Assembly: GCA_030630935.1 (NCBI GenBank)
Contig: DAOVMD010000043.1
Location: 1-12,364, forward strand
Direction of reading: 5' to 3'
Origin: Candidatus Mcinerneyibacteriota bacterium
GTDB taxonomy: Bacteria; AUK180; JAQVHJ01
Length of the DNA stretch: 12,364 bases
A model generated the notes under the pieces. It did not search any database. It had not been told where the DNA came from and saw only the letters and a list, made by a program, of their open reading frames with translations. The position numbers were made by a program, and so were the translations under genes. Positions 7,932 through 12,364 of the stretch are shown here, one piece after another (the first letter of the stretch is position 1; each line of letters opens with the position of its first letter).

Positions 7932-9391
7932 CTACCCTCCTTAAAAAAGTTCTCAAAATTTCCATTGCTCTTTGGCTCACCTTTATTTGAATACCGAATT
8001 AATTCTCCGGTTATGTTCCCAATTTTAATGTTTGTTTTTATCTGAACAGGAATATGCCTAACATCATCAGTTACCCAAATATGAAGTTTACCGGTTGCTT
8101 TAAATATTCCGCTCTCATATTTTAAGTTGGGTTGAATTATTAAAGTGTTGATATTCCCTAAAACCGTATCTAAGCGTTCTTCTCCAACTACTGTGACAGT
8201 TAATTTATAATTTTTTGTTTTTGAATTGGATAGGAGCGTTATTTCATCTCCAACCTTGAAACTCTGAGCTCTTACATAATAAAAAGAGGCAAGAACATCT
8301 TTTACATTTCTCGGGATGGGATATTCTTTATTCTTATATACTAAACTCGAATTCTCCTGATAATAAATAATCTCACGGTCTGCTTTATGCTTACTTTCCC
8401 TTTGATGTTCAATGAATTTTAATGATGCAAAGGAAGTCACATCCATATAGGATTCATAAACATTCCTGATCTTATAGAAGAAATCGAAAAATGATGCCGA
8501 CCTTGCCCGGGATCTAATATGATAGCACTCTTTTCCATTGAATTGGGTTTTCTCAACAACTTCAAGAGTACCAAAGCCAGCCTTCATACCCATATAATGT
8601 AAAGAAAATACCAGGTATTCTCCTTCTTTAAACGCAGAATTATGTACGACATCCGGCTCTTTATATCCCATTTTATCAAGCATTGTATTGTCAATTGAAC
8701 CAAACTCCGATTCAGATAGGAATATTAAATCTTCAAAATTCTCTTTGATATCAGAAATCCGCCACTTCCCACCAGTTCTTTTTAGTGTGAAAACATTGTA
8801 TTTCGAATCCGTTCTCTTTCCCTTAAACATAATTTTAACTTCTGCAAGCTTCTTCCTTTTATCTGTGTGGATTCCTTTGAAATCATAGTCCCGCTTACCA
8901 TAGTCAAACATATATTTCTTTAAATTAATTACTTTCTGCATCCAGGCTCCCCAATCTTGCCCCATCGCATAGGTTTTAAAATAATGATTATCTAATGTGA
9001 GTTTAACAAACTGGGGATAGTTTTTCTCAACTCCTTTTATAAAAGCGAATACTGTTAACCTGGGGTGTGAACAGAGGGCTGGCCCTAATGTCCTCTTAAA
9101 TATACTATTCCAGTATTTATTATTCTTCTTTTCCCAAATACTGAGAACCATATCTAAACCCTTTAAATATTTCTTGGTGTCCTTTTGCCCCATTAAGGAT
9201 ATTGAATAATATAATTTCTTATCAAAATCCCGAGGGTGACGCTTATATTCCTTCGCAAGAATGGATTCCGCTTCCTTATATTTCTTCTCTGCAATCAATC
9301 TTTTACCCTGTGCAAAATCCCCGTAAACCTGGGGAACTAAGAAGATAAAAACCAATGATAAAATTATAAAAATACAAGTTTTTCGCTTCAT
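7928..9391 (-). CDS. Secreted DUF3108 protein with TPR-like N-terminus
   Basis: This 487-residue protein heads the operon. MKRKTCIFIILSLVFIFLVP is a clear Sec signal sequence with a likely cleavage after VYG (24), and no lipobox cysteine is seen, so the mature protein should be periplasmic. Residues about 25-100 look TPR-like (GKRLIAEKKYKEAESILAKE). Residues about 104-220 may be an NTF2-like fold, ending with GGKWRISDIKENF, but this is tentative. The C-terminal part (about 254-467) matches DUF3108 in outline: FKEGEYLVFSLHYMGMKAGF, a SFFDFFYKIRNVYESYMD segment, the VKDVLASFYYVRA block, and a closing HIPVQIKTNIKIGNITGELI. DUF3108 has no firmly established biochemical role. Its place as first gene, in front of an exporter, suggests a periplasmic function linked to the exported glycan. 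A strong AGGAG site (9397-9401) and a promoter precede it. Confidence 0.85.
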   Translation of the reverse strand: MKRKTCIFIILSLVFIFLVPQVYGDFAQGKRLIAEKKYKEAESILAKEYKRHPRDFDKKLYYSISLMGQKDTKKYLKGLDMVLSIWEKKNNKYWNSIFKRTLGPALCSHPRLTVFAFIKGVEKNYPQFVKLTLDNHYFKTYAMGQDWGAWMQKVINLKKYMFDYGKRDYDFKGIHTDKRKKLAEVKIMFKGKRTDSKYNVFTLKRTGGKWRISDIKENFEDLIFLSESEFGSIDNTMLDKMGYKEPDVVHNSAFKEGEYLVFSLHYMGMKAGFGTLEVVEKTQFNGKECYHIRSRARSASFFDFFYKIRNVYESYMDVTSFASLKFIEHQRESKHKADREIIYYQENSSLVYKNKEYPIPRNVKDVLASFYYVRAQSFKVGDEITLLSNSKTKNYKLTVTVVGEERLDTVLGNINTLIIQPNLKYESGIFKATGKLHIWVTDDVRHIPVQIKTNIKIGNITGELIRYSNKGEPKSNGNFENFFKEGR

Positions 9392-9396
9392 TTGCT

Positions 9397-9401
9397 TCTC
9401 C
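9397..9401 (-). promoter_or_regulatory. Ribosome binding site of the DUF3108 gene
   Basis: AAGGAGAAG lies upstream of the ATG at 9389-9391, with the AGGAG core five bases from it. It is the best Shine-Dalgarno match in the operon and fixes the start, which also gives a well-formed signal peptide. Confidence 0.75.
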
Positions 9402-9416
9402 TTTTTTTATTTTATA

Positions 9417-9445
9417 AGTATAACATACTTTCTTTTTTAAGTCAA
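9417..9445 (-). promoter_or_regulatory. Sigma70-type promoter of the polysaccharide operon
   Basis: On the minus strand the -35 box TTGACT (9440-9445) and the -10 box TATACT (9417-9422) are separated by exactly 17 bases. Each box matches five of six consensus positions. The expected transcription start near 9410 would leave a leader of only about 18 bases before the DUF3108 start codon, with no room for a long riboswitch or attenuator. Nine downstream genes, including the one cut at the left edge, follow on the same strand with no clear terminator, so this is probably the main operon promoter. No obvious operator palindrome overlaps the boxes. Confidence 0.75.
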
Positions 9446-9462
9446 ATTATTTAATGTAAAAA

Positions 9463-9503
9463 ATATGGAGTGCATCAGATTCTCAAGCAACTCTGTTGCT
9501 TGA
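9463..9503. repeat. Hairpin 1: direct-repeat tag plus 9-bp stem with TCT loop
   Basis: ATATGGAGTGCATCA (9463-9477) is followed by a perfect inverted repeat with arms TCAAGCAAC (9483-9491) and GTTGCTTGA (9495-9503) around the triloop TCT. A purine-rich tail with repeated CAGA/GCAGA follows to about 9540. No T-run follows on either strand, so it is not a standard terminator. It lies just upstream of the -35 box of the operon promoter. Confidence 0.65.
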
Positions 9504-9599
9504 ACAGAGAGCAGATATCAGAGATCTAAGAACAGAAAAGGGTTATTTTAATGGTTCGAGTTCAGGTTTAAGAAAAGTATTATAAGCATTTAGTACAGT

Positions 9600-9645
9600 A
9601 TATGGAGTGCATCAACAAAATCTCTGATTTTGCTGATGCTTTTTT
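9600..9645 (+). terminator. Hairpin 2: direct-repeat tag, TCT-loop stem and T-run
   Basis: The second ATATGGAGTGCATCA copy (9600-9614) leads into a stem of six plus seven base pairs with one mismatch: GCATCA (9609-9614) with TGATGC (9634-9639), and CAAAATC (9616-9622) with GATTTTG (9626-9632), around a TCT loop. Six T bases follow at once (9640-9645), giving a rho-independent terminator shape for plus-strand transcription. No plus-strand gene ends here, so it may be a repeat-family member that happens to look like a terminator. Confidence 0.4.
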
Positions 9646-9664
9646 AATTGTTTTCAAACATTTC

Positions 9665-9793
9665 ATACGGGAGGATCAAATTCATTTGGTTAGGGCATGT
9701 TTGGTTAGCTATGTTAACCAAACCAGAGCAGAGAACTGACCCAGAACCACGCACTTCGTTAGGGTATCTGGCCGCGGAAACAGTTGTTTTATA
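9665..9793. repeat. Hairpin-bearing repeat, copy 1 (with 34-base insertion)
   Basis: This copy starts ATACGGGAGGAT and aligns base by base with 11271-11356, in the same orientation. It contains the dyad GTTTGGTTAGC (9699-9709) and GTTAACCAAAC (9713-9723) around TAT. One position is G opposite T, which would still pair as G-U in plus-strand RNA. A purine-rich tail ending AGAACCAC (9743-9750) follows. Bases 9751-9784 are absent from copy 2, and identity resumes at TGTTTTATA (9785-9793). Confidence 0.75.
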
Positions 9794-10068
9794 GAAAGCA
9801 GATAGCAGAAAAGAAAAGAGTTTATCTTATTTATCAGTAAGAGTACGAGTAAGAGACGTTTGAGATAAAAAACTTCTCGATTAGGGGAGCTCCCATGAAC
9901 CACTAAAAAAACAGGTTCAGGACTAAAGAACTCTTACTTCTTACACAAACTGAAGTTTGGACGCTTCGCTAGATCTTGCTTCGCTGCGATGCGAGGGAAA
10001 CTTTTGGTGAAGCAAATATGGAAAAAGTATTCTTACGATTACTGACATAAAAACTCCAGGAGCAATTC

Positions 10069-10120
10069 TTGTTAGAGCTTCTTTTAAAAATAAAGCGCAC
10101 GAATTAAAAGAATCTAACAA
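10069..10120. repeat. Long inverted repeat downstream of the TPR gene
   Basis: Arms 10069-10087 and 10104-10120 pair over 17 base pairs (eight plus nine), with a two-base GC bulge at 10077-10078 in the left arm and a 16-base loop. It lies about 40 bases beyond the stop of the TPR gene, where an mRNA 3' end would be expected. No T-run follows on the minus strand, so it is a possible 3' stabilising structure or rho-dependent end rather than a classic terminator. Confidence 0.55.
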
Positions 10121-10161
10121 ATAATACTGGGGATATCTGCTTCAGTTTGCTTAATTATTTC

Positions 10162-10908
10162 TTATTTCCCCTTTGTTAATGAATGATACATTGCCATATC
10201 ATTTTTTGATCCTTCCAAATCCCCGATTTTCTCTTTGATAATTGCTCGGTTGTAAAAAGCAGAAGAATAATACCAATCAATTTCAATTGCTTTACTAAAA
10301 TCGGCTATTGCACTTACATAATCGTTTAAATATTTTTTGACTTCTCCACGCTTATTGTAAAGGATAGCATTATTCGGATCAATTTCAATTGCTTTAGTAA
10401 AATCTTCAATGGCTTCTTCGAAATATCCTTCTTTTCTTTTTATCAGCGCTCGGTTGAAATAAGCATCTTTATATTTAGGGTCAATTTCAATTGCTTTAGT
10501 AAAATCTTTAATTGCTCCTTCATAGTTATAGTATTGAAATTCTTTCAAAACTATCCCGCGTCTGAAATAAGCTTCTGCATAATTCGGATTAATTTCAATT
10601 GCTTTTGTTAAATCTGCTACAGCATCTTTGTATTTTTCTGTTTGATATTTTGCAACTCCAAGGAAAGTGTATGCTAAATAATAATTTGAATCTATTTCAA
10701 TGATTTGGTTAAATAGAATAATTGCCTTTTCGTATTCCAAATATGATGCCCAATATCTGAATTTTTTCTTTTTAAGGTATTGAGAATCATGTTCAATTAA
10801 GAAACAATAATTTTCATTGTTTCGTTCTATATCCGTACTATTGATTAAATAAAAGGCTTCATTAAAAAGCTCTTCAATTTTCTCAGATATCGGTTTATCT
10901 TTCATCAT
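10162..10908 (-). CDS. TPR-repeat protein
   Basis: This 248-residue protein is built mainly of tetratricopeptide repeats, helix-turn-helix units used for protein-protein contact. After an N-terminal region of about 45 residues with no repeat signature, about five to six units follow, ending in the recurring DFTKAIEIDPN phrase (near 99-109, 135-145, 169-179 and 203-212). One unit carries a two-residue insertion (LKEFQYYNYEGA). There is no signal peptide or membrane segment, so it is predicted to be cytoplasmic. There is no enzyme domain, so no catalytic role is suggested and the partner is unknown. Two Met codons are adjacent (10906-10908 and 10903-10905); the first is nine bases from an AAGAAG site and is used here. 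It follows the 69-residue gene after 35 bases and probably shares its promoter. It is separated from the polysaccharide operon by about 0.7 kb of repeats. Confidence 0.85.
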   Translation of the reverse strand: MMKDKPISEKIEELFNEAFYLINSTDIERNNENYCFLIEHDSQYLKKKKFRYWASYLEYEKAIILFNQIIEIDSNYYLAYTFLGVAKYQTEKYKDAVADLTKAIEINPNYAEAYFRRGIVLKEFQYYNYEGAIKDFTKAIEIDPKYKDAYFNRALIKRKEGYFEEAIEDFTKAIEIDPNNAILYNKRGEVKKYLNDYVSAIADFSKAIEIDWYYSSAFYNRAIIKEKIGDLEGSKNDMAMYHSLTKGK

Positions 10909-10943
10909 AATTATTTCTTCTTGATTGTATATAACAAAGTTCC

Positions 10944-11153
10944 TTATGTGACTGTGCCTTCACCTTGATTTTTTTTATATACATCAGCTTTAGTTTTATC
11001 GAGAAATTCTTTTTCATAGAGATTGTTATGTATTATTTCAATATCATTAATCGGGATGTCACATCTTTCGAACAAATTCTCAGCGGAAATCCACGGTTCA
11101 TCAAATACTTTAATTGTATCATGTAATTTTTTTTCTTGTTTAGATATGTTCAT
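10944..11153 (-). CDS. Small unknown protein, 69 residues
   Basis: I do not recognise this gene. The product is acidic to neutral, has no signal peptide or membrane span, and reads as mostly helical: a lysine-rich start (ISKQEKKLHDTIKVF), then ISAENLFERCDIPINDIEII, then a short helix NNLYEKEFLDK. A segment-turn-helix followed by another helix could be a winged-helix or other small binding fold, but no motif proves it. Support for being real comes from an AGG site five bases before the ATG, a good promoter about 30 bases upstream, and a position directly in front of the TPR gene in the same direction. It could act with the TPR protein. Confidence 0.6.
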   Translation of the reverse strand: MNISKQEKKLHDTIKVFDEPWISAENLFERCDIPINDIEIIHNNLYEKEFLDKTKADVYKKNQGEGTVT

Positions 11154-11181
11154 TTAAACCTAGTTTTTTATTTTTCAATTT

Positions 11182-11211
11182 ATTCTAACATATAAATTGA
11201 TTATAAGTCAA
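11182..11211 (-). promoter_or_regulatory. Sigma70-type promoter of the small gene and TPR gene
   Basis: On the minus strand TTGACT (11206-11211) and TAGAAT (11182-11187) are separated by 18 bases, upstream of the ATG at 11153. The leader would be about 20 bases. The spacer end and -10 read TATGTTAGAAT, close to the TATGTTATACT of the polysaccharide operon promoter, and the -35 with the next two bases (TTGACTTA) is identical. Confidence 0.6.
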
Positions 11212-11270
11212 GTGAAATTTAGTTATGAGGGATGTAAGGTTACATTTTATTGCAGCATTATGTTTAATTT

Positions 11271-11356
11271 ATACGGGAGGATTAAATTATTTTGGTCAGG
11301 GCATGTTTGGTTAACTCTGTTAACCAAACCGAGAACAGAGAACGGAGAACCACTGT
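11271..11356. repeat. Hairpin-bearing repeat, copy 2
   Basis: This is a direct-orientation copy of 9665-9793. It begins ATACGGGAGGAT and contains a perfect 11-bp stem: GTTTGGTTAAC (11305-11315) and GTTAACCAAAC (11319-11329) around the triloop TCT. It continues with a GAGAACAGAGAAC purine-rich tail and ends AGAACCAC-TGTTTTATA. It lacks the 34-base segment found in copy 1 and so looks like the uninterrupted form. Confidence 0.75.
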
Positions 11357-11547
11357 TTTATAAATGAAAGTTTAAATGAAAAAACATAAGAAATGAATTT
11401 ATCTTCATTTGGTAATTAAGGATAATTAAAAAGTTTTATATTAAGAAATATTGCTTTAAACCAAAGCATTGTAATATATAAAGCAAAATCATTCTTAATT
11501 CTTCATTTTTCACTCTTCATTCTTACTTGTGAAGCGACGCGAAGCTG

Positions 11548-12364
11548 TCACCAATTATTATCCTTCTCATATCCCAGTCTAATCAGGAGGTCTCCTGAGA
11601 TTTCCTTGAAGAGTTTTTTATGTTCAGGTTTGAAAAAATCGCGATATGTGCCGATTTGGCCTTTATGAAAAGTCATACTCTTTTTCCAAAACACATTTTG
11701 ACTGATATATTCAACAAGGTCATTTTTTGGCTCTATCTCAAGATAATTTAAGATTTGTTTAATAGTTTTAATTTGAGCTTTTAAATCACCACCCCCGACT
11801 TCACCAATAAGATCTTCAAACTTGACAGTTAAAACATTATCATTGTTTAACCAGCGGTTAAATCTTTTAAAGTTAGAAGGAATAGAAGATAAATTTAAAT
11901 TTTTGTATTGTGCGTAATTTAATCCTAATGCCTTTTTAAGTTTTTGTATCTTAATAAAAAAATATAATTTTTTATTCTCTTCTACGTTTCTAATACCACC
12001 AATTGTATATTTTAACTTTTCATCAATATCTTTTATTTTTTTGAAGAAACTATATAACCTATATGATTCGAATTTCCTATAATGATTTGCTAAGGAGACT
12101 GCAATATCCCGGGGATCCCTGATAATAAGAATATGTTTGTAGTTTAAGTTTAAAAGAATTTTTTCCAAACTTTTATGATAACGAAGATGTGCAAATCTAA
12201 ATTCACCAGGTTTACATGTTGAAAAAAACTTTTCAAGAAATGATAATGGTAAAGATCGGATTGTATAAGAATTTTTGTCATAATTAATTTTGTCCTGGTT
12301 TTTCTTTACAAAATTTTCAAGATTTTTTTCTAATTGAGTATATTCCCCTGTTAAGGAAACACAT
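11548..12364 (-). CDS. Sulfotransferase-family protein, 5' end missing
   Basis: The frame is open from the right edge to the TGA at 11548-11550, giving 271 residues; the start lies outside the window. The fold is that of PAPS-dependent sulfotransferases, which move a sulfuryl group from 3'-phosphoadenosine 5'-phosphosulfate to a hydroxyl or amine. The 3'-phosphate-binding block is clear: HILIIRDPRDIAVSL (about residues 77-91 of the visible part), followed by LTVKFEDLIG and the C-terminal HKGQIGTYRDFF, equivalent to the RKG-GDW motif, then LLIRLGY. The N-terminal PAPS loop (PKSGTT type) is not in view and must lie upstream. The substrate is unknown, and a glycan is plausible next to a polysaccharide locus. 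A TTG at 12166-12168 could be mistaken for a start, but the upstream codons are in frame and family-like (GEFRFAHLRYHKS), so it is internal. Confidence 0.85.
   Translation of the reverse strand, partial: CVSLTGEYTQLEKNLENFVKKNQDKINYDKNSYTIRSLPLSFLEKFFSTCKPGEFRFAHLRYHKSLEKILLNLNYKHILIIRDPRDIAVSLANHYRKFESYRLYSFFKKIKDIDEKLKYTIGGIRNVEENKKLYFFIKIQKLKKALGLNYAQYKNLNLSSIPSNFKRFNRWLNNDNVLTVKFEDLIGEVGGGDLKAQIKTIKQILNYLEIEPKNDLVEYISQNVFWKKSMTFHKGQIGTYRDFFKPEHKKLFKEISGDLLIRLGYEKDNNW

Larger units (their letters stand above)
9446..10161. other. Gene-poor, dyad-rich intergenic region
   Basis: I see no credible gene in this stretch of about 700 bases. It holds a 15-base direct repeat (ATATGGAGTGCATCA at 9463-9477 and 9600-9614), each copy leading into a hairpin. 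It also holds one copy of a longer hairpin-bearing repeat (9665-9793), purine-rich AGCAGA/GAACAGA tails, and a short tandem AGTAAGA motif near 9836-9856. Further dyads are a 10-base palindrome GGGAGCTCCC (9885-9894), TGAACC/GGTTCA arms (9896-9901 and 9914-9919), CAAACT/AGTTTG arms (9946-9951 and 9954-9959) and a 17-bp inverted repeat (10069-10120). GCTTCGCT occurs twice between 9960 and 9990. The mosaic looks like accumulated small repeat elements rather than decayed coding DNA. Confidence 0.7.
11154..11547. other. Intergenic region between the small gene and the sulfotransferase
   Basis: I see no gene in these 394 bases. They hold the promoter at 11182-11211, copy 2 of the hairpin-bearing repeat, and a small TGCTTT/AAAGCA dyad (11452-11457 and 11463-11468). 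A low-complexity tract (about 11488-11525) repeats TTCTT and TTCAT/TTCAC words. A GC-richer element near 11529-11551 has partial dyad arms GTGAAGC and GCT-TCAC that overlap the sulfotransferase stop codon. No convincing T-run terminator for the sulfotransferase gene is visible. Confidence 0.6.

Noticed and set aside
8688-8888. Open plus-strand frame of 66 codons
   Set aside because: Antisense within the DUF3108 gene, with no independent signals.
9600-9645. Terminator of the TPR operon
   Set aside because: The T-run is on the plus strand and the operon runs on the minus strand, so the hairpin faces the wrong way for that job.
9709-9903. Minus-strand frame of 64 codons in the repeat region
   Set aside because: It spans the hairpin repeat, its 34-base insert and the purine-rich tail. 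The sequence has a Leu-rich chance composition, no credible ribosome binding site and no known motif.
9446-11547. CRISPR array
   Set aside because: The repeats are few, differ in length, lack regular spacers and have no cas genes nearby.
12166-12168. TTG as start of the sulfotransferase
   Set aside because: The frame stays open to the window edge and the upstream residues fit the family, so the gene begins outside the window.
1-12364. tRNA or rRNA genes, transposase genes
   Set aside because: No cloverleaf-like segment, conserved rRNA stretch or transposase motif was noticed by eye; a covariance-model scan could not be run.

Overview
The window is AT-rich, with G+C around one third by eye. 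It reads as an accessory surface-polysaccharide locus of a diderm (Gram-negative-type) bacterium. Every credible gene lies on the minus strand, so transcription runs from high to low coordinates. A two-component ABC exporter of the O-antigen Wzm/Wzt type and a secreted DUF3108-type protein point to an outer-membrane-bearing organism. The sequence alone does not settle the phylum. The AT-rich, hairpin-rich intergenic DNA would fit an uncultured FCB-type lineage, but that is a guess.

Right edge (11548-12364): the 3' part of a sulfotransferase gene whose start lies outside the window. Next comes a gene-poor stretch (11154-11547) with a hairpin-bearing repeat and a sigma70-like promoter. A two-gene unit follows: a 69-residue unknown protein (10944-11153) and a TPR-repeat protein (10162-10908). 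A second gene-poor stretch of about 0.7 kb (9446-10161) is packed with dyads and holds a second copy of the same repeat in the same orientation, so the TPR unit is bracketed by direct repeats.

Main operon (9445 down to 1 and beyond): a near-consensus promoter (TTGACT, 17 bases, TATACT) lies just upstream of a DUF3108 protein. Behind it, mostly overlapping or within a few bases of each other, come a family 2 glycosyltransferase, the Wzm-like permease, the Wzt-like ATPase with a C-terminal extension, two related family 4 glycosyltransferases and a cytoplasmic alkaline-phosphatase-superfamily phosphodiesterase. A 104-base gap then precedes a rhamnosyltransferase-like family 2 enzyme and the first 14 codons of a further gene.

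Working model (inference): the four glycosyltransferases build a heteropolymer on a lipid carrier in the cytoplasm, and Wzm/Wzt exports it. The C-terminal domain of the ATPase may recognise the chain or its terminal modification. The phosphodiesterase and the periplasmic DUF3108 protein are the non-standard parts and the best candidates for new biology. The other unusual element is a set of small hairpins with different stems but the same TCT triloop in the repeat regions.
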